Assembly: GCA_022572105.1 (NCBI GenBank)
Contig: JACZWN010000015.1
Coordinates: forward strand, 1 to 27,756
Direction of reading: 5' to 3'
Length of the DNA: 27,756 nucleotides
DNA from: Pseudomonadota bacterium
GTDB taxonomy: Bacteria > Pseudomonadota > Alphaproteobacteria > Kiloniellales > J153
The notes under the pieces were generated by a model. The model was given only the letters and a program-made list of their open reading frames with translations. It was not told where the DNA came from and made no database searches. The position numbers and the translations under genes were made by a program. This document shows positions 15,682-26,010 of the stretch, piece after piece. The stretch's first letter is position 1. Each line of letters opens with the position of its first letter.

Positions 15682-16451
15682 TGGGAAAGGATCTGACTGA
15701 GGAACAGCTTGGTGCGCTCGTTCCTCGGGTTGTCGAAGAATTCTTCCGGCGGGTTCGATTCGACGATCTCGCCCTGGTCCATGAACACCACCAGATCGGC
15801 GACCTTGCGGGCGAAGCCCATCTCGTGGCTGACCACGATCATGGTCATGCCTTCGCGCGCCAAATCGATCATAACGTCGAGCACTTCGCTGATCATTTCC
15901 GGGTCGAGCGCCGAGGTCGGCTCGTCGAACAGCATGATCAAGGGGTTCATGCAGAGCGCGCGAGCAATGGCGACACGTTGCTGCTGGCCGCCGGAGAGCT
16001 GGCTGGGATACTTGTCCGCCTGCTCCGGGATTTTCACCCGTTCAAGGTACCTCATGGCCGTGTCATAGGCCTCGGACTTCGAGGCCTTGCGCACCAACCT
16101 GGGCGCCAGCATGAGATTCTTGATGATGGTCAGGTGGGGAAACAGATTGAAGCTCTGAAACACCATGCCGACTTCGCTGCGCACGGCATCGATATCCTTC
16201 ACCGCACTGGTCAGTTCGTGGCCATTCACGACAATCTTGCCGTTGTCGTGTTCCTCGAGCCGGTTGATGCACCGGATCAAGGTCGATTTACCGGACCCGG
16301 ACGGGCCGCAAACGACAATCCGTTCGCCCTTTTTCACCGACAGACTGATATTTTTCAGAGCCTGAAACGCGCCAAAAAATTTATCGACATGCTCCAGTTG
16401 GATAATGTTTGTCTGGTCACTGTCACTCATATCAAGGACCTTTGGTATCAT
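15678..16451 (-). CDS. Polar amino acid ABC transporter, ATP-binding subunit
   Basis: About 257 residues of the HisP/GlnQ class. Walker A is GPSGSGKST, the Q-loop is in FQSFNLFPHLT, the signature is LSGGQQQR, and Walker B is IMLFDEPTSALDP, followed by the switch histidine in VVSHEMGFA. The start at 16451 is chosen over 16472 because GAGG lies six bases before it and it follows the permease stop without overlap; an ATG at 16430 is a third option. It ends in an overlap with the HisN-like gene. It energises the two permeases encoded just upstream. Confidence 0.87.
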   Translation of the reverse strand: MIPKVLDMSDSDQTNIIQLEHVDKFFGAFQALKNISLSVKKGERIVVCGPSGSGKSTLIRCINRLEEHDNGKIVVNGHELTSAVKDIDAVRSEVGMVFQSFNLFPHLTIIKNLMLAPRLVRKASKSEAYDTAMRYLERVKIPEQADKYPSQLSGGQQQRVAIARALCMNPLIMLFDEPTSALDPEMISEVLDVMIDLAREGMTMIVVSHEMGFARKVADLVVFMDQGEIVESNPPEEFFDNPRNERTKLFLSQILSH

Positions 16452-16452
16452 A

Positions 16453-17148
16453 TCATGCCTCACTTCTGACATGCCGGCTCATGCGTTTTTCCATCCAGCC
16501 GAAACCTCTCTGAATAATCCACGTCAGGATCAGATAGACGACCATCACCGATATGAAAATCTCATAGGGCGCGTAGGTCTCCGCCACGATGGTTCTTGCA
16601 ATGCCCATCATATCGAGCAGCGTGATGGTGCTGGCCAGGGCGGTGCTCTTCATCAGGCTGATGACATCATTACTGTAGGCCGGGAGACACAAACGGATGG
16701 CGATAGGGGCGGTAACGTAAATAAATCGATGCCGTGCGGAGAGTCCCAGCGCCGCGCCCGCTTCCTTCAGGCCACGGTCCACGCCCAGAACGCCGCCGCG
16801 TAATATTTCCGACACGTAGGCGCCGGTATTCAGTGTCAGGGCAACAATCGCACAGCCAAAAGCCTCTCGCAATATCGGCCAGAAGATGCTGTCGCGGACA
16901 AACTCCAGTTGAGGCAGGCCGTAGTAGATGATGAATATCTGCACCAGTATGGGGGTGCCGCGAAAGATATAGATGTAAACCATTGTCGGCGCGACGAGAT
17001 ACCACCGGCCGCTGATTCGCATCAACAGCAGGATAATGGCGAGCGCCAGACCCAACACGGCCGACAGGAACAGCAACTGAAAGGTCAGACCAATTCCCGT
17101 GAGAATTTTGGGGATGCTGTCCACGATCAGCGCGAAATCAAAACTCAT
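16453..17148 (-). CDS. Polar amino acid ABC transporter permease (HisM/HisQ type), second
   Basis: A 231-residue inner-membrane protein with several hydrophobic segments. The N-terminal motif PTMVYIYIFRGTPILVQIF is the conserved RGTP region of polar amino acid permeases. The EAA loop reads LKEAGAALGLSARHRFIYVTAP. Its ATG at 17148 overlaps the stop of the other permease in an ATGA, so the two are probably made in equal amounts as a heterodimer. Confidence 0.87.
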   Translation of the reverse strand: MSFDFALIVDSIPKILTGIGLTFQLLFLSAVLGLALAIILLLMRISGRWYLVAPTMVYIYIFRGTPILVQIFIIYYGLPQLEFVRDSIFWPILREAFGCAIVALTLNTGAYVSEILRGGVLGVDRGLKEAGAALGLSARHRFIYVTAPIAIRLCLPAYSNDVISLMKSTALASTITLLDMMGIARTIVAETYAPYEIFISVMVVYLILTWIIQRGFGWMEKRMSRHVRSEA

Positions 17149-17840
17149 CGCGCGACCTCCAAATGCCGGTTGGCGTAGCGTTCAAGCACCATGACCGACA
17201 AGGTGATGACCGTTGAAAACCCCAGATAGATCGCGCCGACCACGATATACATGGTGAACGGCTTGCCCGTGGTGCCGATGGCCTGTTTGGCGACAAACAG
17301 GGTCTCTTCCAGACCGATGATGGCAATCAGCGCGGTGTCCTTGATCAGGGAGAGCATGTGATTGCCGAAGGGCGGCAGAGCCAGCCGCCACATCGCCGGA
17401 ATGCGCACATAAATGAATGTTTTCAGGTTCGAGAGACCGAGAGCCCGGGCGGCCTCGACTTGTCCTGGATCGACACCAAGGAACGCGCCCCGAAAAGTTT
17501 CCGTCGCGTAGGAGCCGACGATCAGTGCGATAGCTAATGACCCGGCCCAAAATGGCGGGATATCCACAAACTTGATCTCAGGATCGAAGACCTGGGCAAT
17601 CGCCGTCAGGGTGATGGCTGAACCGAAGTAAAACAGCAAAAGAACCAGAATCTCGGGTGTCCCGCGAAAGACGATCGTGTAGGCGCTGGCAATCGAATGG
17701 GCGACCCGACTCTTTGACAGCTTCGCGGCAGATCCAATCAGTCCAAATAAGACCGTCAGAATCAGGGCGACAAAAAAAATCTCAACGACGACGAGGGAGC
17801 CCCAGAAAAAATCGTCCCACCAACCGGTTAATGCTTCCAA
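17145..17840 (-). CDS. Polar amino acid ABC transporter permease (HisM/HisQ type), first
   Basis: 231 residues, the same length as its partner. It shows TIVFRGTPEILVLLLFY (RGTP motif) and an EAA loop at VEAARALGLSNLKTFIYVRIP. The start is TTG at 17840 with a GGGGGGAG ribosome-binding region about 10 bases away. It is separated from the binding-protein gene by 123 bases that include an intrinsic terminator, so it probably depends on read-through. Confidence 0.86.
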   Translation of the reverse strand: MEALTGWWDDFFWGSLVVVEIFFVALILTVLFGLIGSAAKLSKSRVAHSIASAYTIVFRGTPEILVLLLFYFGSAITLTAIAQVFDPEIKFVDIPPFWAGSLAIALIVGSYATETFRGAFLGVDPGQVEAARALGLSNLKTFIYVRIPAMWRLALPPFGNHMLSLIKDTALIAIIGLEETLFVAKQAIGTTGKPFTMYIVVGAIYLGFSTVITLSVMVLERYANRHLEVAR

Positions 17841-17900
17841 GGCCGCTCACTCCCCCCGGTTCTCGAAGTGTGATTCAATTTCGCCCTGAATCGGAAATCC

Positions 17901-17947
17901 AAAAAAGCAAAAGAATGCGGTGAGGGCTGATACGGCGCCCCCACCGC
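17901..17947 (-). terminator. Intrinsic terminator between binding-protein and permease genes
   Basis: On the minus strand GCGGTGGGGG (17938-17947) pairs with CCCTCACCGC (17917-17926), ten pairs with one G-U, around an 11-base loop. It is followed by the T-rich run ATTCTTTTGCTTTTTT (17901-17916). Its position just after the binding-protein stop fits partial termination, giving more binding protein than permease. Confidence 0.65.
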
Positions 17948-17963
17948 GCCAGTGAAACACGAC

Positions 17964-18776
17964 CTATTGGACGGGTATCCACTTTTCATTATGGATGGCG
18001 AAGGGGAAATACTTCAGGGCATACTTTTCCAGCGAGCCATCCTCAGTCAGGGTCTTCAACGCGCCATTCAGACGGCCTTTCAACGCATCATTGCCCTGGC
18101 GAAGGCCAATGCCGACACCAATGCCAAAGAATTTGCGCTCATCGACCTGCGGGCTGACGAATTCGAAACCCGCGCCGTCGTCCTTGCTGAGAAACCTGAG
18201 GTAGGCTTTCATGGGATTGGTCATGATGATATCGGTCCGTCCATTCACCAGATCGAGATACAGGGACTCATTATCGTCATAAAGAGCCACCTCAGCATCC
18301 GGAAGTACGGCTTCGAACCAGCTGGCATAAGTCGATGCCCGCTCCAGGCCGACTTTGACGCCGGCGAAATTGGCGGCAATGGGCTTGCCCGCATCATCGA
18401 ATAGATTGAGACCGGCATTTTTTTTGCCGACCAGGCGGCCGACTGAAATGCGGTACGGCTGGGAGAAATCCATTTTCTTCAGACGCGAGTCCGTAATGGA
18501 CATGGACGCCACGACCAAATCGAACTTGTTGGCCAGAAGCGCCGGGATCATGCCGTCCCATTGCTGGCAGACAAACTCCAGATCGGCGCCGATAATTTCA
18601 GCGACACCCTTGGCGACATCGACGTCATAGCCGTCAAGTTCGCCATTGGCGTTCTTGAAATTGAACGGTGCGTAGGTGCATTCCATTCCGACCCGAAGGG
18701 TCTCGGCGGATGCGGTTTGCGGCACGCCCAGAGCGAGCACGGCAAAGGCCGCGAGCAGCGTAAATGCCTTCTTCAT
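17964..18776 (-). CDS. Polar amino acid ABC transporter substrate-binding protein
   Basis: 270 residues from ATG at 18776, supported by AAGGAGG six bases upstream and by a clear signal peptide (MKKAFTLLAAFAVLALGVPQTASA, about 24 residues). The mature domain has the SBP family 3 pattern: LRVGMECTYAPFNFKNANGEL, GYDVDVAKGVAEIIG, WDGMIPALLANKFDLVVASMSIT and YRISVGRLVG. This resembles lysine/arginine/ornithine, histidine or octopine binding proteins, but the ligand is not determinable. It is translated 49 bases after the PLP-enzyme gene and is followed by a terminator. Confidence 0.88.
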   Translation of the reverse strand: MKKAFTLLAAFAVLALGVPQTASAETLRVGMECTYAPFNFKNANGELDGYDVDVAKGVAEIIGADLEFVCQQWDGMIPALLANKFDLVVASMSITDSRLKKMDFSQPYRISVGRLVGKKNAGLNLFDDAGKPIAANFAGVKVGLERASTYASWFEAVLPDAEVALYDDNESLYLDLVNGRTDIIMTNPMKAYLRFLSKDDGAGFEFVSPQVDERKFFGIGVGIGLRQGNDALKGRLNGALKTLTEDGSLEKYALKYFPFAIHNEKWIPVQ

Positions 18777-18825
18777 GGTAAGCCTCCTTGTTTTGGTTGC
18801 TTGATTTATCGAATGATCCCCCGAC

Positions 18826-20130
18826 CTAGGACGACAGTGTCTCATCCAGGTGACCGAGCAGGCGGTCGACGTCGGCCGCGTCGTTGTAATGTACCAATGA
18901 AACACGGATGACGCCGCCTCGCTCTCGCAGGCCGAGCGCGTCGATGCAGCGGGCGGCGTAGAAGTCCTCCGCCCGTATTGCGATCTTATGCTGTAACAAC
19001 CGGTCGGGAATCTCGCGGGAATCGCGCCCGTTTACAAGAAACGAGAAGATGCTTACGCGTTCCCGCCGCCCCTCCACGCCCTGCCCGATCAGGCGGACGT
19101 CCGCCTTCGAGGCGAGGAAATCCACGATCGGCCGCGTCATGGCCTCCTCGTGCGCGGCGAAAAGACCGAAGACCCGATCCCAACGTTCCGTGACCCCGAT
19201 GTTGGCGCCGGGGACGTTGGCGCCGGGGAAGTGGTGCGCGTGCACCTTGTCTAGGTATTCGCCCACGCCGGCCGCGCTCGCGGTCAGCTCGTAATTCAAG
19301 CCGCCGGGACAGAGCTTGCGCTGGAAATCGTCCTCGGGGACGAAGTAGTGGTTCTGGTTCGCCGCCCGCAGCAAGAGCTCGCGCTTTCCATAAAGGACGC
19401 CGATGTGGGGCCCATATACCTTGTAGGCGCTGTAGAGATAGAAGTCGGCGTCCAAATCCTTGACGTCGATCCGGCGGTGCGGCGCGTAGGCGACACCGTC
19501 GACGCACGCCAGCGCACCCGCGTCGTGCACCTTGCGGACGATCGCTTTTACGTCGTGGATCAGGCCGACGATGTTGGAGCAGTGGTTGAAGCAGACCAGC
19601 CGCGTTTTCTCCGTGAGCAGGGCCTCCAGATCCTCGATCTCGAGGTCGTCGGTATCGCCGTTCATCCGCCATTCCTTGACCACGACCCCGATCTCCGCGA
19701 GCCGGCGCCAGGCGCCGTTGTTGGCCTCGTGATCCTGGTTGGTGACGATGACCTCGTCTCCGGGCTCCAGAAGGGCGCGCAGGGCGTGCGACAGGACGTA
19801 GACATTGCTGGTCGTCGACGGCCCGACGACGATCTCGTCGACATCGGCGTTGATCAGGTGGGCCAGCGTTTGGCGCCCGGCGTCGATCCGTTCGGTCGCG
19901 CCCGCGGATGCGGGATAGGCGGCGCCGGGTTGGACCTGGCAGGTGGCCATGAAGTGGATGGCCCGCTCGATCACCTGCTCGGGAACGAAGGTGCCGCCGG
20001 CGTTTTCCATGAACACCCAGTCCCCGGCCAGCGCCGGGAAGAAGCGGCGGCAGAACGCCACGTCCAAGGTAGTTTCGGGCAGGACATTTTGGGAAAGGGC
20101 AGTTTGGGGCAGGGCAGTTTGGGGCGCCAA
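18826..20130 (-). CDS. Cysteine desulfurase-like class V aminotransferase (VC1184-type subfamily)
   Basis: A 434-residue PLP enzyme. MENAGGTFVP near residue 41 begins the conserved domain. Visible residues are His134 in QDHEAN, Asp211 in CVDGVAYAPH, Lys237 in SAYKVYGPHIGVLYG (Schiff base) and Cys395 before IDALG, with RVSLVHYN at the end. The His and C-terminal pattern match the SufS-like VC1184 subfamily, whose substrate is not established. The first 20 residues are four five-residue repeats (LPQTA-like) encoded by 15-bp units at about 20068-20127. The start is TTG at 20130, and GTG at codon 24 is an alternative that would remove the repeats. It leads the amino-acid importer operon and may act on the imported amino acid. 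Confidence 0.8.
   Translation of the reverse strand: MAPQTALPQTALSQNVLPETTLDVAFCRRFFPALAGDWVFMENAGGTFVPEQVIERAIHFMATCQVQPGAAYPASAGATERIDAGRQTLAHLINADVDEIVVGPSTTSNVYVLSHALRALLEPGDEVIVTNQDHEANNGAWRRLAEIGVVVKEWRMNGDTDDLEIEDLEALLTEKTRLVCFNHCSNIVGLIHDVKAIVRKVHDAGALACVDGVAYAPHRRIDVKDLDADFYLYSAYKVYGPHIGVLYGKRELLLRAANQNHYFVPEDDFQRKLCPGGLNYELTASAAGVGEYLDKVHAHHFPGANVPGANIGVTERWDRVFGLFAAHEEAMTRPIVDFLASKADVRLIGQGVEGRRERVSIFSFLVNGRDSREIPDRLLQHKIAIRAEDFYAARCIDALGLRERGGVIRVSLVHYNDAADVDRLLGHLDETLSS
20068..20127 (-). repeat. 15-bp repeat units at the start of the class V gene
   Basis: Four 15-base units; the two best (20098-20112 and 20113-20127) differ only at the end. They encode LPQTA-like pentapeptides at residues 2-21 of the PLP enzyme. 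Confidence 0.6.
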
Positions 20131-20385
20131 GGAAAATTGCCTCTCGTTCTACGGTCCAAGCGGGCTACGATCCTACGGGGTCGCCGTGGCCGGTGGTATG
20201 CTGTTTACGGGAAAAACGGTAAGGTGATCGGCGGGGTCTGCATATCCCCCCAGGGTATGAGGGCGATAGCACCTTGAATCGACGGAGGCTCGTGGACGCT
20301 GTCTACACGTGGAGGCGAGAAAACGGACGCTGACGAGGCCGGTGCGCTCGACTGGTACGGGGAGATCGGCGAGATCATCGGCGCG

Positions 20386-21156
20386 TTGGGAAGCGGGCGG
20401 CTTCCCGAGCAGTTGATCCTTGGACTCCGCCGTCTGGTCCCCTTCGAGCTCGCCGCCATTTTCGTCTATCGCGGACGCTCGCGGCCGTTGCCCTTGTACG
20501 ACAATTTCGAGCCGGCCGAATCCAAAAAGGGGATCGCCGCCTACGTCCAGAACACGTACGTGCTCAACCCCTTCTATCAGGCCTATCTCAAGGGGCTCCA
20601 AGGCGGCGTTTACCGGATGCGCGACCTGGCGCCCGACGCCTTTTTCGAAAGCGAGTATTACAGGGCGTACAAGGTTTCGCCCAACCCGTCGGAGGAGATC
20701 GGTTACGTCACCGAGAACTGGCCGGCGGGGATGGAGGAACTCGAGATCGCCGTCACGCTGGAAGGCAATATACTGGCGGAGATCACTTTATCTCGATCCC
20801 GCCGCCATGGTTTCAGTGACGACGACCTGAGGCGACTCTCCGCCGTCCTCCCCGTCATCGGCGCGCTCCTTCGAAAATATTGGGCGGAATTCGGCGCCGC
20901 TGGCTCCGGGGGGTCGCCGCCCGATAGCCGCATCGACGACGCCTTCGCGAATTTCGGGAAGGCGGTTCTGACCGAACGGGAGTGCGATGTGACTCAGTTG
21001 ATTTTGCGCGGCCATTCCTCGGAATCGATCGGTTACAATTTGGGAATCTCCGTCGGGACGGTCAAAACCCATCGCAAGAACGCCTATGCCAAATTGAACA
21101 TCTCGTCCCAATCGGAGCTGCTTTCGCTGTTTCTCAAATCGCTCCAGATGCCGTGA
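20386..21156 (+). CDS. LuxR-family transcriptional regulator (N-terminus uncertain)
   Basis: The C-terminal helix-turn-helix is clear: LTERECDVTQLILRG, then ESIGYNLGISVGTVKTHRKNAYAKLN at about 193-238. The first 180 residues are an uncharacterised sensing domain (FELAAIFVYRG, YVLNPFYQAYL, FFESEYYRAYK). TTG at 20386 is the first canonical start, but the same frame is open back to 20278 and reads sensibly there (DWYGEIGEIIGALG). A GGAGG at 20284-20288 sits upstream with only CTG (20299) in frame nearby. The true start is therefore likely upstream at a non-standard codon, or a base has been lost. The gene is divergent from the PLP-enzyme/amino-acid importer operon across about 150-250 bases, so it probably regulates it. 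Confidence 0.78.
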   Translation: MGSGRLPEQLILGLRRLVPFELAAIFVYRGRSRPLPLYDNFEPAESKKGIAAYVQNTYVLNPFYQAYLKGLQGGVYRMRDLAPDAFFESEYYRAYKVSPNPSEEIGYVTENWPAGMEELEIAVTLEGNILAEITLSRSRRHGFSDDDLRRLSAVLPVIGALLRKYWAEFGAAGSGGSPPDSRIDDAFANFGKAVLTERECDVTQLILRGHSSESIGYNLGISVGTVKTHRKNAYAKLNISSQSELLSLFLKSLQMP

Positions 21157-21195
21157 ATCCCCGACCCCCGGCGGGCGGGGCGGGGGCAGGCGCCC

Positions 21196-21221
21196 CGATA
21201 TCAACGCTCCTTTGGTATAAG
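21196..21221 (+). promoter_or_regulatory. Second copy of the CGATATC-TTTGGTATAA box
   Basis: CGATATC-AACGCTCC-TTTGGTATAAG. It matches the box at 12139-12163 except for one extra base in the spacer and a few substitutions. It lies about 80 bases before the proposed M23 start, comparable to the other copy's distance from the SDR gene. Confidence 0.4.
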
Positions 21222-21299
21222 ACCGCGAGCCAGGCCCCGCCGCATTGGCGGTTGACAGGCCGTGCGCGGCCCCGCAAGTTCGAAAAGTCTTGCGAATCG

Positions 21300-22853
21300 G
21301 TGAATCGCCGTGGTTTTCGAAAAGTAAATTTAACCAATCGGCTGTTAGCTTTGCGATCGGTTCCAACAGTCGAGACATCGGGGGGTCCGCGAACCTTGCT
21401 TTCATTGCTGACGCGCGCGCTCGGCGTTCAATGGCCGACCAGGATTGGGCCGACCAGGATTGGGCCGATCGGGATTGCGGCCATCGCCGCTCTGTTGTCG
21501 ATTTCGGCCTACGATGCCGAGGCGAAAAGCCCCTGGTTCAAGTCCATCCCCTGGTTCGAGTCCAACTGGCACCGGGGCCCGATCGCTGCGGATCTCGAAG
21601 CGGAGCTCGGAACGCTCCACTATGCCACGGCCCCCGGGATTGCGGCTGTCGCGCTCGAAGCCGAGGCACGCCCGGCGACGGTGTCGCGGAGCCTCCGGGT
21701 CGAGCGCGGCGACACCCTGATGGGCATGTTGGTCAAGGCGGGAATCAAACGCCAGGAGGCCCACGACGCCATCACCGCGCTCAGCAAGGTTTACAGCCCG
21801 CGCAAGCTAAAGCCCGGCCAGGAGATCCGTCTCAGGCTCACCGCCTCCGGTGCGGCGGGGCCGGACCACCGCCTGCTGGCGCTCAGCCTGCAACCCAACG
21901 TCGAGCGCGACCTGCGGGTCTCGCGGACCGGCGCCGGGGGCTTCGCCGCCGAGTCGATCGAGCGGCCGCTTTTGCGCCTGGCCGTAAGCGCCGACGGCAC
22001 CATCGAGAACAATCTTTCCAATGCCGCGCGGCGCGCCGGGCTGCCCATGCCGGTCCTGGTGGAGATGATCCGGATCTTCAGCTTCGACGTGGATTTCCAG
22101 CGCGAGCTCCAGCCCGGCGACAGCTTCGAGGTGCTCTACGAGGCGCTGTTCGAGGAAGACGGCAGCCTCGCCAAGACCGAGAACGTGCTCTACGCCTCGC
22201 TGACGCTGTCCGGCCGGCGCCTGGACATGTACGGCTTCACGCCCAAGAGCGGGGTCGACGACTTCTTCGACCCCGAGGGCCAGTCGGTGCGCAAGACCCT
22301 GATGCGCACGCCGGTCGACGGGGCGCGCCTGTCGTCGCGCTTCGGCATGCGCCGGCATCCGATCCTGGGCTATTCCAGGATGCACCAAGGCATCGACTTC
22401 GCGGCGCCGCGCGGCACGCCGATCTACGCCGCCGGCGATGGCGTGATCGAATCGGCCGGGCGCAACGGGGCCTACGGCAAGTACGTGCGCATCCGCCACA
22501 ACGCGACCTACAAGACCGCCTACGGGCACATGAGCCGCATCGCCAAGCGCGCGCGCCGGGGCCAGCGGGTGCGCCAAGGCCAAGTCATCGGCTATGTCGG
22601 CTCGACCGGGCGCTCCACGGGGCCGCACCTGCACTACGAGGTCCTGCGCCAGGGCCGCCAGGTCAACCCGCTCAAGATCAAGCTGCCCTCGGGCGAGAAG
22701 CTGAAGGGCAAGAACCTGGAAAGCTTCCACGCGCGGCGCGAGCAGATCGACATTCTGCGCGAGCTCGCGCGCCAAGGCGACACCCTCATGGCCCGCGCCG
22801 ACTGCCTGCTCCCGGCCGCGGCCGCGGGCACCCCGGACGGCGGCGCCTGCTAG
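21300..22853 (+). CDS. M23 family metallopeptidase (LytM-type peptidoglycan endopeptidase)
   Basis: About 517 residues from GTG at 21300; the start is uncertain, and TTG at 21396 is possible. A hydrophobic segment GIAAIAALLSISAY near residues 55-70 is a signal anchor. A LysM/OapA-like region with SLRVERGDTLMGMLVKAGI follows, then a long linker and the LytM/M23 domain. The zinc ligands are visible as RMHQGIDF (His and Asp) and GPHLHYEV (HxH), with GHMS between. Intact ligands suggest an active endopeptidase that cuts peptidoglycan cross-links in the periplasm. The N-terminus contains a tandem repeat, TRIGP twice and then IGIAA. It is convergent with clpB. Confidence 0.83.
   Translation: MNRRGFRKVNLTNRLLALRSVPTVETSGGPRTLLSLLTRALGVQWPTRIGPTRIGPIGIAAIAALLSISAYDAEAKSPWFKSIPWFESNWHRGPIAADLEAELGTLHYATAPGIAAVALEAEARPATVSRSLRVERGDTLMGMLVKAGIKRQEAHDAITALSKVYSPRKLKPGQEIRLRLTASGAAGPDHRLLALSLQPNVERDLRVSRTGAGGFAAESIERPLLRLAVSADGTIENNLSNAARRAGLPMPVLVEMIRIFSFDVDFQRELQPGDSFEVLYEALFEEDGSLAKTENVLYASLTLSGRRLDMYGFTPKSGVDDFFDPEGQSVRKTLMRTPVDGARLSSRFGMRRHPILGYSRMHQGIDFAAPRGTPIYAAGDGVIESAGRNGAYGKYVRIRHNATYKTAYGHMSRIAKRARRGQRVRQGQVIGYVGSTGRSTGPHLHYEVLRQGRQVNPLKIKLPSGEKLKGKNLESFHARREQIDILRELARQGDTLMARADCLLPAAAAGTPDGGAC
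21437..21482 (+). repeat. 15-bp tandem repeat inside the M23 gene
   Basis: GACCAGGATTGGGCC occurs twice exactly (21437-21451 and 21452-21466), followed by a diverged copy to 21482. In frame it encodes TRIGP TRIGP IGIAA just before the membrane segment. Confidence 0.75.
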
Positions 22854-22905
22854 GCAGACCCAGCGAACCCAGATTGCCTTTGGAGTGCCAGGGGTACGGC
22901 GGCGT

Positions 22906-25506
<2,601 letters not shown>

Positions 25507-25655
25507 GTGTTTTCAGCCCTCCTCGCCCGCGCCCGCCTCGAGGGGCGGCACGCGGCCGACGATGCTCGTTAACGATTTCTTATCGCCACCCGTGCCCGAC
25601 ATTAGCGGCCCACGGTGAACAAGGCATTGACGTAGGTCACCCGCCTCCGTGATGG

Positions 25656-25683
25656 ATATGGGGTCGGGTGGAAAGGGCGCAAG
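25656..25683 (-). promoter_or_regulatory. Sigma-32 (heat-shock) type promoter of clpB
   Basis: On the minus strand CTTGCGC (25677-25683), a 13-base spacer, then CCCCATAT (25656-25663). The known heat-shock pattern is CTTGAAA, 11-16 bases, CCCCATnT, so the -10 is perfect and the -35 core CTTG is intact. Transcription would start near 25648, giving a leader of about 140 bases. Confidence 0.6.
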
Positions 25684-25987
25684 GGACGGCGCCAAGCCCT
25701 GGTGCCTGGTTGACAGGTCCCTAGCTCCCAGGCGTAGCACCGGGCCCGTTTTCTCGGAGCCAGGGCCTGCCCCACGGCCGCCGCTTCGCCCTCGCCCTCG
25801 GCTCCGCCGCCTTCGACCCCAGGGTGCCCGAATGGCGGCCCAAGACGCACTTCCTGATGCTGATGCGCGACGAGAAGCTGGCCCCGCTGCGCGTCGCCTT
25901 CGATGAGGCCAGCGGATCGTCGCCCCGGACCGGGGCATGTGAGTTTGGCTCGAGGAATCCGGCGTCGGCGGGAACGACCGACCGGGC

Positions 25988-26005
25988 CGGCCGCCCGGGC
26001 GGCCG
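25988..26005. repeat. 18-bp perfect palindrome after the DUF4167 gene
   Basis: CGGCCGCCCGGGCGGCCG, 5 bases past the stop of the DUF4167 gene. With no loop of its own it could extrude as a short-looped hairpin and mark the transcript end. Confidence 0.5.
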
Positions 26006-26010
26006 ATTGC

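Larger units (their letters stand above)
25507..26010. other. Intergenic region between clpB and the DUF4167 gene
   Basis: 504 bases without a supported gene. It contains the clpB promoter (25656-25683), a GCCCCGG-A-CCGGGGC palindrome at 25922-25936, and an 18-bp palindrome at 25988-26005. A plus-strand frame at about 25749-25906 reads like protein (FALALGSAAFDPRVPEWRPK, then HFLMLMRDEKLAPLRVAFDEA) but has no good start and does not match anything I recognise. It may be a gene remnant. Confidence 0.45.

Noticed and set aside
25707..25735. Plus-strand TTGACA promoter in the clpB gap
   Set aside because: No acceptable -10 at 16-18 bases and no gene downstream on that strand.
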